Assembly: GCA_035438985.1 (NCBI GenBank)
Contig: DAORJK010000001.1
Coordinates: 372,001 to 436,000 of the forward strand
Direction of reading: 5' to 3'
Length of the DNA: 64,000 nucleotides
DNA from: UBA4408 sp002389785
GTDB taxonomy: Bacteria > Bacteroidota > Bacteroidia > UBA4408
The notes beneath the pieces were generated by a model that was not told where the DNA came from, searched no databases, and was given only the letters and a program-made list of their open reading frames with translations. This document shows positions 44,897 to 53,389 of the stretch, in pieces. Made by a program: the position numbers and the translations under genes. Numbering within the stretch: the stretch's first letter is position 1; each line of letters begins with the position of its first letter.

Positions 44897-46201
44897 TTAG
44901 CGATTGTAGTGCACCTGAAAATCTACCAGTGAATCGCTTGAATTTATCGTATTTAGTAAACTGCCACTGCTCAAATTATAAAATTGCATTGTTTTATTTT
45001 CTAACAGTATCAGTTGATTTCCTGCTTCATCTAAGCGCATCTTGGTAGCAAATTTTCCGGGTATAAAAAGCGAGTAATTTTGTGGTGAATAACTGAATTT
45101 GTAAATTCCATTACTAGCACTAACAATGTATTCAGTTCCAGAAATTTGAACTACCGAAAGTATTTTACCACCCAATGAAAATGGGTAAGTATAACTCAAT
45201 CCATTTCCTGCCTTTTCATATAAACTTATTTTACCATTATTACCCTGATTGTAAAATATAAAAAAATCACTCGCACTTTTAGCAAACATTTCAACAACTT
45301 CACCTGAAAAATTAACCTCCTGAACTGCTGATCCGGCCGGTAAAGTATACAATACTAACTTTTGAGCTCCTCCAACAAATGCAACTTGTTCCGATAATAA
45401 ATAAGTTGAAGAAATACCCATTTTCTGAGGATAGTAAATTCCGGCTGCTGTGCTTTCATTATATACGATTGCCCCGGTGTAATCAAATCCTTTTATAAAC
45501 CCGTTGTTATAACTAACATAAACAATCGTGCCCGAGGATGAAATTGATCGAAAACTGGGATAGGCACTTCCAACAGGGAGTTGACTCCAATAAGTTGAAT
45601 AATCATTCACGCTGATAGATTGAAACTTTCCGGAAAGTCCACCACAAGTTATAAGGTGATTGTATTTTGAATCCATTGCTGAGCCGATGTAATCTCCGCT
45701 AAGTATAAACGCTAAGCTCGAAGTATTGGTTGAATCAAGTTTGTAAACACTGTAATTCGTTTGATTGTAACCAATAAAAAACACAGCCCTTTTTTCTAAT
45801 GGTAATTCTTGTAAATAAATTTTGGTGAAATACCCTTTTTCATTGTTGCCATCGCTTACGAGAATAGAAAGCGTATAGGCTCCGCTTAATAAACCTGTAT
45901 TTGAGATAGGTAATAGTTGCTCTATCAGTTGTTCATTCTCCAAATCGTGTAAGGTAATGGAAGAAAGTACCTGAATTCCATTTTCATCCAATAAAGTTAT
46001 CTGTACAAAATTAATTCGTGATTCATCACTTACAGTAAACTTAACAGGAATTGTCTCCCCTACTAAAAAGGTTTGATTTTCAAATGGTGAAAGCATTGTC
46101 ACAAGGGGCGCTGTCGAATCTTCATCCTTATTGCATCTGCAGGAAAATACCAGGGTAGCAACAAGAAGAAAAACTATTGTAATGTTAGAAATATTCAGCA
46201 T
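44897..46201 (-). CDS. Lipoprotein with Ig-like domain and propeller-like C-terminal region
   Basis: A 434-aa predicted lipoprotein with the lipobox LVFSC and acylated Cys21. An Ig-like domain follows (about 30-130; PLVTMLSPFENQTFLVGETIPVKFTVSD), of a kind common in Bacteroidota surface proteins. Residues 135-430 contain repeated beta-rich segments (VYKLDSTNTSS; GISSTYLLSEQVAFVGG; NGIYKFSYSPQNYSL) suggesting a propeller. No catalytic motif is visible. It may be displayed at the outer membrane; the function is unknown. Confidence 0.75.
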   Translation of the reverse strand: MLNISNITIVFLLVATLVFSCRCNKDEDSTAPLVTMLSPFENQTFLVGETIPVKFTVSDESRINFVQITLLDENGIQVLSSITLHDLENEQLIEQLLPISNTGLLSGAYTLSILVSDGNNEKGYFTKIYLQELPLEKRAVFFIGYNQTNYSVYKLDSTNTSSLAFILSGDYIGSAMDSKYNHLITCGGLSGKFQSISVNDYSTYWSQLPVGSAYPSFRSISSSGTIVYVSYNNGFIKGFDYTGAIVYNESTAAGIYYPQKMGISSTYLLSEQVAFVGGAQKLVLYTLPAGSAVQEVNFSGEVVEMFAKSASDFFIFYNQGNNGKISLYEKAGNGLSYTYPFSLGGKILSVVQISGTEYIVSASNGIYKFSYSPQNYSLFIPGKFATKMRLDEAGNQLILLENKTMQFYNLSSGSLLNTINSSDSLVDFQVHYNR

Positions 46202-46267
46202 GTGGGTGCTACAAAAGTAGTATCAAAAATCTCTTGTGAATATACTGAATTCTGAAGAAATTACAAG

Positions 46268-47335
46268 TTATCTTCCCCGATCATAATCTACCACAAGCTT
46301 AGAACTCAAAGCTTGCGATTGACAAGTCAAAATAAATCCTTCTTCTACCTCCTTCTCTAGCAAGGCATAATTTACTTTCATGTGTACTTTGCCTTCGGTT
46401 AACTTAGCACGACAGGTGCAACACGAGCCCCCTTGGCAAGCATAAGGAGCATCCAATCCTGCAGCCAACGCTGCTTCCAAAATAGTTTCGCCGGCTTTTA
46501 ATTTTACAGTTATTTCATCTCCATCACAAATAATTGTAGCCTCACTTTCAACAAGTGTAAGCTCACTCGCTTTCTCCTCTTCTAATACTGGAGCCGAAAA
46601 ATATTCAACATGAATTCGCGTAGAATCTACCTTCTTTTCTTTTAAAGCTGCCACAGCACTGTCCATCATTCCGGTTGGTCCACAAATAAAATACTCATTA
46701 TCTCCCGATAAATCAACCCACTTATTTAGTAAATAGGTATTTTTCTCTAGATTCATTATGCCTATATTTTCATCCGGCTGCTCACTTTCTGTTTTATTCA
46801 AAATATAAACTACCTTAAATCGCTCTTTGAATTTAGCAGCAATTTGATCGAGTTGTCTTTTAAAAATAATGGATGCTTCGTCTTCGTTTCCGTAAAACAA
46901 AATGATCTTGCTCTCGGGTTCTATTTGCAACACTGATTTTAAAATACTCATCATAGGTGTAATCCCGCTTCCTCCTGCAAAAAGAACATAGGTTTTTTTG
47001 TTGGAGCTTGTCATAGGTGAATGGAAATTTCCCATTGGGGTCATAACTTCCAGTCTATCACCAACTTTTAGAGTATCATTAATATATCCGGAACCCTTTC
47101 CTAGTTTTACCTTTTTTACAGCTACGGCTAACTTTTCATTTAGCAAATCGGAACTGCAAATTGAATACGATCGGCGAATTTCAGCGCCATCTATAGGTAA
47201 TTTAAGAGTGAGATATTGCCCGGGTAAGTATTTAAATTTTTCTTTAATCGCTTCTTGTACATCAAATTCAACAGATACACAATCTTTGGTTTCGCGGTTA
47301 ATAGTGGCTATAGTTAAGGGATAAAATGCTGACAT
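46268..47335 (-). CDS. Ferredoxin--NADP reductase with C-terminal 2Fe-2S domain (PaaE-like)
   Basis: A 355-aa flavin/iron-sulfur reductase. The N-terminal FNR-type FAD domain has GQYLTLKLPIDGAEIRRSYSIC, the NAD(P)-binding domain has FAGGSGITPMMSIL, and the C-terminal plant-type ferredoxin domain has the ligand pattern CQGGSCCTC plus a later LTCQ. The layout matches PaaE, the reductase of the phenylacetyl-CoA epoxidase, but no paaABCD genes are nearby, so a general electron-transfer role to an unknown oxygenase or desaturase is more likely. It lies 48 bp downstream of the dehydrogenase gene. Confidence 0.9.
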   Translation of the reverse strand: MSAFYPLTIATINRETKDCVSVEFDVQEAIKEKFKYLPGQYLTLKLPIDGAEIRRSYSICSSDLLNEKLAVAVKKVKLGKGSGYINDTLKVGDRLEVMTPMGNFHSPMTSSNKKTYVLFAGGSGITPMMSILKSVLQIEPESKIILFYGNEDEASIIFKRQLDQIAAKFKERFKVVYILNKTESEQPDENIGIMNLEKNTYLLNKWVDLSGDNEYFICGPTGMMDSAVAALKEKKVDSTRIHVEYFSAPVLEEEKASELTLVESEATIICDGDEITVKLKAGETILEAALAAGLDAPYACQGGSCCTCRAKLTEGKVHMKVNYALLEKEVEEGFILTCQSQALSSKLVVDYDRGR

Positions 47336-47383
47336 ACAGTAAATGCTGTTGATATAAATATGTTTTAAGAATCAAATTATGCG

Positions 47384-48610
47384 TTAAACAAGTTGCTTTA
47401 AAGCAATTTCAAAGGCAGTTTGAGTAATAATTTTTTTTGTCGAATTTTTGATATAGGTTTTGCGTAATGCATTATGAATACACATGGAAGTATCATCGAA
47501 TATGGCACGGTCGGTGAGCGTTACATCCTCACCCATGAGGTATGAAAATACTCGCGCCATTCCACAATTGGCAATAAAATCGGGAATCAATGAAACTTTT
47601 GAATCAGCGTATTCGGCAATGGGTCCAAAAAATATTTCAGAATCAGCAAAAGGAACATTTGCACCACATGCAACTACTTCTAAATTGTTGCACATTAATC
47701 GTTCCATCTGTTCTGCAGTAACAAGCCTAGATGCAGCGGCCGGAATAAAAATTTCGGCAGGTAAATCCCAAACATTTTTTTCCATTTCCTTTGCCGAAAG
47801 CATTTTATCGGCATGCAATTGATTTCCCTTTTTTGTAACGAATAAATGACGAATCTCCTCAAAGGTAAATCCTGCTTCGTTGATTAAGCCTCCTGTCCTG
47901 TCAGATATCCCAATGATTTTAGCACCGGCTTGTGCTAAATAAAAAGCCGCGGCTGATGCCACATTTCCCCATCCTTGAATAATAACTGTTTTACCCTTTA
48001 ATTCTCCTCCATAAATGGAATAAAAATGCCGAACTGATTCTGAAACTCCATATCCGGTAATCATATCTGCAACAACATATTTTCTTGATACATCCGGTGA
48101 AAGCTCACTATCTTTAATAATTAAACTTACACCCTCACGCAAATGTTGAATCTTTTTGGCTTTTTGCTTTTCATTCGAATGAAAATGTCCATTAACCACT
48201 CCCTCTTGAGGATGCAGCAATCCATATTTTTCAGTTATAGGTATTACTTCGTGAATTTCATCCACATTCAAATCTCCTCCGGTACCATAATAATTCTTTA
48301 AAATAGGTGTTACTGCTTGATACCAGCGGTCAAGTACTCCTTGTTTTCGGCCATCATTAGGATCAAAATTTATTCCCGACTTAGCTCCTCCAATGGCAGG
48401 TCCCGAAACAGTAAATTTCACTTCCATTGTTTTTGCGAGTGATTCAACTTCTCTTTTATCCAATCCCTTTCGCATGCGCGTTCCCCCTCCAGCTGCTCCG
48501 CCTCGCAAAGAATTAATCACTATCCATCCTTCTGCCTCAGTCATTACATCCTTCCACTCAAAAACAATTTGAGGGCGCTTGTTTTCAAACTTTTTTAAGA
48601 GTTGTTTCAT
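47384..48610 (-). CDS. Glu/Leu/Phe/Val family amino-acid dehydrogenase
   Basis: A 408-aa NAD(P)-dependent amino-acid dehydrogenase that oxidatively deaminates an amino acid to its 2-oxo acid. The substrate domain has SLRGGAAGGGTRMRKGL, FTVSGPAIGGAKSGINF and YGTGGDLNVDE. The Rossmann domain has VIIQGWGNVASAAAFYLAQAGAKIIG. The sequence is closer to the Leu/Phe-type Bacteroidota enzymes than to classical GdhA, so substrate is left open. A TACCTTTG -7 element is found at 48629-48636. Confidence 0.92.
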   Translation of the reverse strand: MKQLLKKFENKRPQIVFEWKDVMTEAEGWIVINSLRGGAAGGGTRMRKGLDKREVESLAKTMEVKFTVSGPAIGGAKSGINFDPNDGRKQGVLDRWYQAVTPILKNYYGTGGDLNVDEIHEVIPITEKYGLLHPQEGVVNGHFHSNEKQKAKKIQHLREGVSLIIKDSELSPDVSRKYVVADMITGYGVSESVRHFYSIYGGELKGKTVIIQGWGNVASAAAFYLAQAGAKIIGISDRTGGLINEAGFTFEEIRHLFVTKKGNQLHADKMLSAKEMEKNVWDLPAEIFIPAAASRLVTAEQMERLMCNNLEVVACGANVPFADSEIFFGPIAEYADSKVSLIPDFIANCGMARVFSYLMGEDVTLTDRAIFDDTSMCIHNALRKTYIKNSTKKIITQTAFEIALKQLV

Positions 48611-48628
48611 CGTATTTTAAAATTTGCG

Positions 48629-48636
48629 CAAAGGTA
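48629..48636 (-). promoter_or_regulatory. -7 element (TACCTTTG) of the amino-acid dehydrogenase gene
   Basis: The minus strand reads TACCTTTG, a perfect TAnnTTTG, ending 19 nt before the ATG at 48610. No TTTG -33 box is seen at the usual distance. A palindrome further upstream (48724-48737) lies in the same divergent region. Confidence 0.5.
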
Positions 48637-48723
48637 GAAAAGTCCGCCTATCCTTTAGCTAATTTTTTAGTCACGATTTTTTTTTAGAATTGAAACTTTT
48701 TTCTTCCAAAAATTGTATAATTG

Positions 48724-48737
48724 TCACAAATTTGTGA
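48724..48737. promoter_or_regulatory. 14-bp perfect palindrome in a divergent promoter region
   Basis: TCACAAATTTGTGA is a perfect inverted repeat 20 bp before the ATG of the small charged protein and about 115 bp from the dehydrogenase start. The half-sites point opposite to a CRP site (TGTGA-N6-TCACA), so it is not a classical CRP box. It may be an operator; binding is inferred only from symmetry and position. Confidence 0.35.
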
Positions 48738-48756
48738 TTAACATTTTTAGTTCAAG

Positions 48757-48972
48757 ATGAAAAAAACTGCTTCTACAAAAAAAGCTAAAACAAAAAGCGA
48801 CAAAGATTTTGATGAATTAAGAAAGCCTGCAAAGCTTAAACCAATCAAATCGAAAGAACCAAAACGTATCAAAAATCCAAAACTCGACGACGAAGAATTG
48901 GACATGCTGGATGACGATTTAGGATTAGATGATTATGAAGGCGAGTTGGATATTGAAGATGATGATTTCTGA
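48757..48972 (+). CDS. Small charge-segregated protein of unknown function
   Basis: A 71-aa protein with a striking charge split. The first ~40 residues are very Lys-rich (KKTASTKKAKTKSDKDF; KPIKSKEPKRIKNPK), and the last ~28 are almost all Asp, Glu, Leu and Gly (DDEELDMLDDDLG; ELDIEDDDF). It is predicted to be disordered, with no TM or signal. The lysine block could bind nucleic acid or ribosomes, with the acidic tail masking it. It has its own intergenic region and ends 8 bp from the convergent anmK. Family unknown to me. Confidence 0.7.
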   Translation: MKKTASTKKAKTKSDKDFDELRKPAKLKPIKSKEPKRIKNPKLDDEELDMLDDDLGLDDYEGELDIEDDDF

Positions 48973-48980
48973 TCCATTTA

Positions 48981-50051
48981 TTATCTAACATAAACACACC
49001 CACCAATACTGTCTGCGTCAGCACCTGTTACTGATTGCAGACAATTTTTTTGTTCCCTGATTCTTAAAACCCCTAAAAAAGCAAATATTATCGCTTCCTT
49101 AAATTCAATGATTTGAGGTGCTGGAACGACTATTTCTAAACTGGTTTTTTTGCGTATGCATTCCATTAAATAATCGTTGTAAGCTCCGCCTCCTGTTACA
49201 AGCACTTTGGCTAATTTTTTACCACGAATTACTCCTAGCGATTTTGTTATTTGTTCGGCGATATGCTTATAAATACTTGCCAACTTATCTTCTAAACTTA
49301 TCTGATAGGAGTCTAATAGTGGAAGCACATGATCGAACACCCATTCTTTGCCTAAAGATTTAGGAAATGGCCGATTGTAATAAGACAATTGATTCAGTTC
49401 CTTAACCAATTTACTATTGACGTTGCCCTTTCTACCCAATGCTCCATTTCTGTCAAAACTTAAGCCCCTTTCAGCAACCAATTTATTTAATACAATATTA
49501 ACCGGACATATATCATATGCGATTCGCTTTCCATGGTATTCGAATGATACATTGGCAAAGCCTCCTAAATTTAAACAATAATCATACGTACCAAACAAAT
49601 ACCTGTCGCCAATTGGAACAAGCGGAGCACCTTGTCCATGCATAGCTACATCAAGCCGTCGAAAATCACATACTGTAGTAAATCCAGTTTCTGCAGCAAT
49701 TGCAGCACCATTACCAATTTGAGTTGTAATACCCATAGTTGGTTGGTGAAATATGGTATGTCCATGGGAGGAAACAAAATCTACCAATATCTTATTCCTT
49801 CGAACAAAAGAGGCAATTTTTTTTCCGGTGAAAACTCCAAATGCATGGTCCATTTTCACAAAATCCAAGGCACTTCCGGTATCAATTTCAGCAAGCTTCC
49901 TTTTAAATGCTTTTGTGTAGGCAATCGTCTCAGATGCTAGTAAAGTAAATTTCCAATTACTTCCCTTTTGAATAAATTTACAATACGCCAAGTCCAGACC
50001 ATCTAAGGAAGTACCACTCATTGCACCAACCACTCTATAACTCAATTGCAT
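48981..50051 (-). CDS. anmK: Anhydro-N-acetylmuramic acid kinase AnmK
   Basis: AnmK cleaves and phosphorylates 1,6-anhydro-MurNAc from peptidoglycan turnover, giving MurNAc-6-phosphate for recycling. The 356-aa protein has the N-terminal GAMSGTSLDGLDLAYC, the SSHGHTIFHQP motif, GGFANVSFEYHGKRIAYDICPVN and the late VLVTGGGAYNDYLME. This ASKHA-fold kinase complements the lipid II genes of the dcw operon. No murQ is seen beside it. Confidence 0.95.
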   Translation of the reverse strand: MQLSYRVVGAMSGTSLDGLDLAYCKFIQKGSNWKFTLLASETIAYTKAFKRKLAEIDTGSALDFVKMDHAFGVFTGKKIASFVRRNKILVDFVSSHGHTIFHQPTMGITTQIGNGAAIAAETGFTTVCDFRRLDVAMHGQGAPLVPIGDRYLFGTYDYCLNLGGFANVSFEYHGKRIAYDICPVNIVLNKLVAERGLSFDRNGALGRKGNVNSKLVKELNQLSYYNRPFPKSLGKEWVFDHVLPLLDSYQISLEDKLASIYKHIAEQITKSLGVIRGKKLAKVLVTGGGAYNDYLMECIRKKTSLEIVVPAPQIIEFKEAIIFAFLGVLRIREQKNCLQSVTGADADSIGGCVYVR

Positions 50052-50173
50052 TTACTTGTTGTTTAAATTTTACTGTCAATCGTACTTTGATTTTTCCTCA
50101 TTTACTTCCGTAAAACATAACAAAGATTAGTATTTTTAATTACTTTCGCTCTCTCAAATAAAAAATTTACAAA

Positions 50174-51313
50174 ATGCTATTTCAGCTATCAGAAGAACAA
50201 TTGATGATACAAAAGGCAGCGCGTGATTTTGCCAACGATGTATTAAAGCCCGGAGTTATTGAACGTGATGAAAATCAAAAATTTCCTGCCGACGAAATAA
50301 AACAACTTGGAGAATTAGGATTTATGGGTATGATGGTAGATCCTAAGTATGGTGGAGGTGGTATGGATGCCGTATCATATGTGCTCGCAATGGAAGAAAT
50401 TAGTAAGGTGGATGCCTCCTGTTCAGTGGTAATGTCAGTGAATAATTCGCTCGTATGTTGGGGTCTTGAAACCTTTGGAAATGAAGAACAAAAAAACAAG
50501 TACCTCCTACCATTGGCAAAAGGTGAACAAATTGGAGCGTTTTGCTTGTCTGAACCTGAAGCCGGTTCTGATGCTACTTCTCAGCGTACTACAGCAATTG
50601 ATAAGGGAGATTACTATTTATTGAATGGAACCAAAAACTGGATTACAAATGGGAGTAGTGCCTCCGTGTATCTAGTGATTGCACAAACCTATCCCGAAAA
50701 AGGACATCATGGAATAAACGCATTTATTGTTGAGAAAGGGATGCCGGGGTTTATTGTTGGTGCTAAAGAAAACAAGTTAGGCATTAGAGGTTCTGATACC
50801 CATTCATTGCAATTTACTGATGTTAAAGTCCCAAAGGCAAATCGAATAGGAGAAGATGGTTTCGGATTTAAATTCGCCATGAAAACGCTTACTGGTGGTA
50901 GAATAGGTATTGCTTCCCAGGCCTTAGGTATTGCCTCTGGAGCTTATGAATTAGCGCTTGCATACTCAAAAGAACGCAAAGCTTTTGGAAAAGAAATTTC
51001 TCAACATCAGGCAATTCAATTCAAATTAGCTGATATGGCTACCGAAATAGAAGCCGCACGTATGTTATGTCTAAAAGCAGCCTGGTTAAAGGACCAGCAC
51101 AAAGATTATGCAACCGCAAGTGCAATGGCAAAAGTTTTTGCTTCTCGAGTGGCTATGTGGGTAACAACTGAAGCCGTGCAAATCCACGGGGGTTACGGAT
51201 TCGTTAAAGAGTACCATGTAGAACGTTTGATGCGTGATGCAAAAATCACTCAAATTTATGAAGGTACAACCGAGGTTCAAAAAATTGTAATCTCTCGAAA
51301 TATACTCTCGTAG
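50174..51313 (+). CDS. Acyl-CoA dehydrogenase
   Basis: A 379-aa FAD-dependent acyl-CoA dehydrogenase, which introduces a trans-2,3 double bond in acyl-CoA with electrons passed to ETF. Family motifs are AFCLSEPEAGSDATSQRTTA, NGTKNWITNG, RKAFGKEISQHQAIQFKLADM and QIHGGYGFVKEYHVERLMRDAK. The catalytic glutamate is expected in IYEGTTEVQKIVISRNIL. The sequence resembles short-chain (butyryl-CoA type) enzymes, but chain length is not certain. It is convergent with the phosphatase gene, 5 bp apart. Confidence 0.95.
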   Translation: MLFQLSEEQLMIQKAARDFANDVLKPGVIERDENQKFPADEIKQLGELGFMGMMVDPKYGGGGMDAVSYVLAMEEISKVDASCSVVMSVNNSLVCWGLETFGNEEQKNKYLLPLAKGEQIGAFCLSEPEAGSDATSQRTTAIDKGDYYLLNGTKNWITNGSSASVYLVIAQTYPEKGHHGINAFIVEKGMPGFIVGAKENKLGIRGSDTHSLQFTDVKVPKANRIGEDGFGFKFAMKTLTGGRIGIASQALGIASGAYELALAYSKERKAFGKEISQHQAIQFKLADMATEIEAARMLCLKAAWLKDQHKDYATASAMAKVFASRVAMWVTTEAVQIHGGYGFVKEYHVERLMRDAKITQIYEGTTEVQKIVISRNILS

Positions 51314-51318
51314 TTATT

Positions 51319-52011
51319 TTATAACAATGTCTTTAATTCATGCAGCGAGTGAATTTCATAACTCACTTTTTCTGCATGAATTTTTTTTTGCGGATTAAAA
51401 AAAACCTGATCCATCCCAAAATTTCGGGCTCCTACAATATCTTGTTGTAAACTATCTCCAATCATTAACGATTCTGAAACTGTTGATTGAGTCAAGCTTA
51501 ATGCATATTCAAAAATTTCCGGTTCGGGCTTTTTACAATTGGCATCTTCTGAGGTAATGATATGCTTAAAAAAAGGCGCTAAATTCGATTGTTCCAACTT
51601 AATATATTGCACTTCATTAAATCCATTGGTAATAATGTGCAAGTCGTAACGTTGCTTTAGGTATTGCAATACTTCTAAAGCATGAGGAAATAAATTTTTC
51701 TTTAGTGGGCTTTCCCTTAAATAATATTCTCCTAATTTCAAAGAGAGCTCATAATCATTGATATTGAACTCAAGTAAAGCCTTGTGAAAACGAGTATTTC
51801 TCAAGGTTAGTCTATCGATCAATCCCTTGCGATAGTCTTCCCATAATTGCTCGTTTATATGCTCATAACAACTTATGAAAGCTTTTTCCGAAGGGATGCC
51901 TATATCAATCAAATTATAAGCTGTTATTAATTCGCTTAGAGTTTGATTTGAGTTACTTTCAAAATCCCACAATGTATGATCAAGATCAAAAAAAATAGTT
52001 TTGTATCGCAT
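51319..52011 (-). CDS. YjjG-type HAD phosphatase (noncanonical pyrimidine nucleotidase)
   Basis: A 230-aa HAD-superfamily hydrolase with motif I FFDLDHTLWDF (DxDxT), a helical C1 cap, motif II in LHIITNGFNEVQYIKLE, and motifs III/IV in CKKPEPEIFEYAL and MIGDSLQQDIVGARNFGM. The closest known type is YjjG, a nucleoside 5'-monophosphatase acting on noncanonical pyrimidine nucleotides such as 5-substituted dUMP. Its start overlaps the end of the upstream membrane-protein gene by 26 nt. Confidence 0.9.
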   Translation of the reverse strand: MRYKTIFFDLDHTLWDFESNSNQTLSELITAYNLIDIGIPSEKAFISCYEHINEQLWEDYRKGLIDRLTLRNTRFHKALLEFNINDYELSLKLGEYYLRESPLKKNLFPHALEVLQYLKQRYDLHIITNGFNEVQYIKLEQSNLAPFFKHIITSEDANCKKPEPEIFEYALSLTQSTVSESLMIGDSLQQDIVGARNFGMDQVFFNPQKKIHAEKVSYEIHSLHELKTLL

Positions 52012-52456
52012 TAAATAAAGGCTTGTATAAATAATAGGAAGTTGCCGACCAAAAAACCACTGATCCTACTAAATAAAGATAAACTCTTTTCTTAACCTTG
52101 AAATAACGCAAAGCTATAAAACTACCAATTGGTATAGATAAAAGTAAAGGCGTAAGAAATGCTATACCCAATAATCCAAACCGTCGCTTTGTTTGAACTA
52201 TTAACTTATTTTTCCGGGTAAATTTCCGTTTAAAAGGAGAAATAATTTTCTTCCTTTCTCTTCGCTCCTTCAATTTCAATATTAAGTATTCGCTGCTATT
52301 TACAAAAATAAACACTCCCAAAAATCCTCCTGAACAGGTAACCAAAAACGATTTATAAAATGGGAATCCAAAACCTAAAGCCAGCGGTACACTTCCTAAA
52401 ACAAATTTAACAGTGCTCAATAAAAACACAGCTATTATCTCAACCATCCCATTCAT
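51986..52456 (-). CDS. Small multi-pass membrane protein
   Basis: A 156-aa protein with about four hydrophobic segments (MVEIIAVFLLSTVKFVLGSVPLALGFG; SFLVTCSGGFLGVFIF; LLGIAFLTPLLLSIPIGSFIAL; VYLYLVGSVVFWSATSYYLY), separated by a very basic loop (KLKERRERKKIISPFKRKFTRKN). The segment RFGLLGIAFLTPLLLSIPIGS recalls the small multidrug-export/DedA-like fold, but the match is weak. It overlaps the phosphatase gene by 26 nt, so the two are likely translationally coupled. Function unknown. Confidence 0.75.
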   Translation of the reverse strand: MNGMVEIIAVFLLSTVKFVLGSVPLALGFGFPFYKSFLVTCSGGFLGVFIFVNSSEYLILKLKERRERKKIISPFKRKFTRKNKLIVQTKRRFGLLGIAFLTPLLLSIPIGSFIALRYFKVKKRVYLYLVGSVVFWSATSYYLYKPLFNAIQNYFF

Positions 52457-52544
52457 AAGTGTTGTATTTGACTTTTTACTCCTGAGAATTTAACCAAATT
52501 AAATTTCATACAAATGTTACAGGGTGATGAGAAACTTTAAACTT

Positions 52545-53192
52545 TTATGATTTAACACCAAAAGCTAAATCCCCGGCATCTCCTAATCCTGGAACAATGT
52601 AAGATTGTGCTGTCAGTTCTTCATCTACAGCTCCCATCCAAAAGCTAACATTTTCGGGCAAGTGGAGCTTCGCATAGTTTAGACCTTCGTTACTGGCTAT
52701 TAAAGAAACAATGTGGGTATGCTTGGGTTTACCCTTTTTTAAAAGGGCATTAAAAGTTAAAACCATTGAAGTGCCCGTTGCCAGCATTGGGTCGCATAAA
52801 ATCAAAATGCGGTCTTCCAAATCAGGACTGGCAAGATATTCTACTTGCACATCAAAAGTTCCATCTTTATGGTGTTTCCGGTAGGCCGATATGAAAGCAT
52901 TATCAGCTTGGTCAAAATAATTTAATATTCCTAAATGCAAAGGAATACCTGCTCGTAAAATCGTAGCTACAACCGGCTGTTCTGATAATCGGGGAACTTT
53001 AGCTGTTCCTAAGGAAGTTGTTACATCCTCGGAAACATAGTGCATTTTTTTACTTATTTCATATGCAAATATTTCTCCCATGCGTTCCATATTTCTTCTA
53101 AAACGCATGCGATCACATTGAATTTGTTCATCCCTAATTTCAGCGATAAATTCGTTGAATATCGAATTCTCATTTCCAAGTATTTGAATCAT
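52545..53192 (-). CDS. upp: Uracil phosphoribosyltransferase
   Basis: Upp converts uracil and PRPP to UMP in pyrimidine salvage. The 215-aa protein has the N-terminal RDEQIQCDRMRFRRNMERMG, the PRPP-binding loop LILCDPMLATGTSMV (acidic pair then TGTS) and the C-terminal YIVPGLGDAGDLAFG that binds uracil. A 7-1-7 palindrome lies about 50 bp upstream. The HAD nucleotidase gene in the same orientation downstream could also act in pyrimidine metabolism. Confidence 0.96.
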   Translation of the reverse strand: MIQILGNENSIFNEFIAEIRDEQIQCDRMRFRRNMERMGEIFAYEISKKMHYVSEDVTTSLGTAKVPRLSEQPVVATILRAGIPLHLGILNYFDQADNAFISAYRKHHKDGTFDVQVEYLASPDLEDRILILCDPMLATGTSMVLTFNALLKKGKPKHTHIVSLIASNEGLNYAKLHLPENVSFWMGAVDEELTAQSYIVPGLGDAGDLAFGVKS

Positions 53193-53241
53193 GTTACTAG
53201 TGTTTTAACGTGTTTTTGCAGGCATTGAAGTTAGTTAATAA

Positions 53242-53256
53242 TTCGATAGTATCGAA
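53242..53256. promoter_or_regulatory. 15-bp palindrome upstream of upp
   Basis: TTCGATA-G-TATCGAA is a perfect 7-bp inverted repeat around one base, 50-64 bp upstream of the upp ATG (minus strand). It has no T run, so it is more like an operator than a terminator. No regulator is assigned. Confidence 0.4.
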
Positions 53257-53341
53257 GAATAATTTTTGCTTTTCTCGATCCTTCTGTCAATCAATCCTTT
53301 TTATCTGACCAATAACTATTACCCAATAATTGGACAAAAAA

Positions 53342-53371
53342 AAAGTCCTGCAACTTGGTTGCAAGACTTTT
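53342..53371 (-). terminator. Intrinsic terminator after the lipocalin-like lipoprotein gene
   Basis: AAAGTCCTGCAAC (53342-53354) and GTTGCAAGACTTT (53359-53371) form a 13-bp stem with one mismatch and a short loop. On the minus strand a run of nine T residues follows. It lies 19 bp from the stop of the gene ending at 53390. Confidence 0.88.
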
Positions 53372-53389
53372 AGTATCAATAATTAGTAC

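Noticed and set aside
46268..47335. Phenylacetate degradation cluster
   Set aside because: The reductase resembles PaaE, but no paaABCD, paaK or paaG genes are nearby.
48724..48737. CRP/FNR-type binding site
   Set aside because: The half-sites are in the opposite order (TCACA...TGTGA), so it does not match the CRP consensus.
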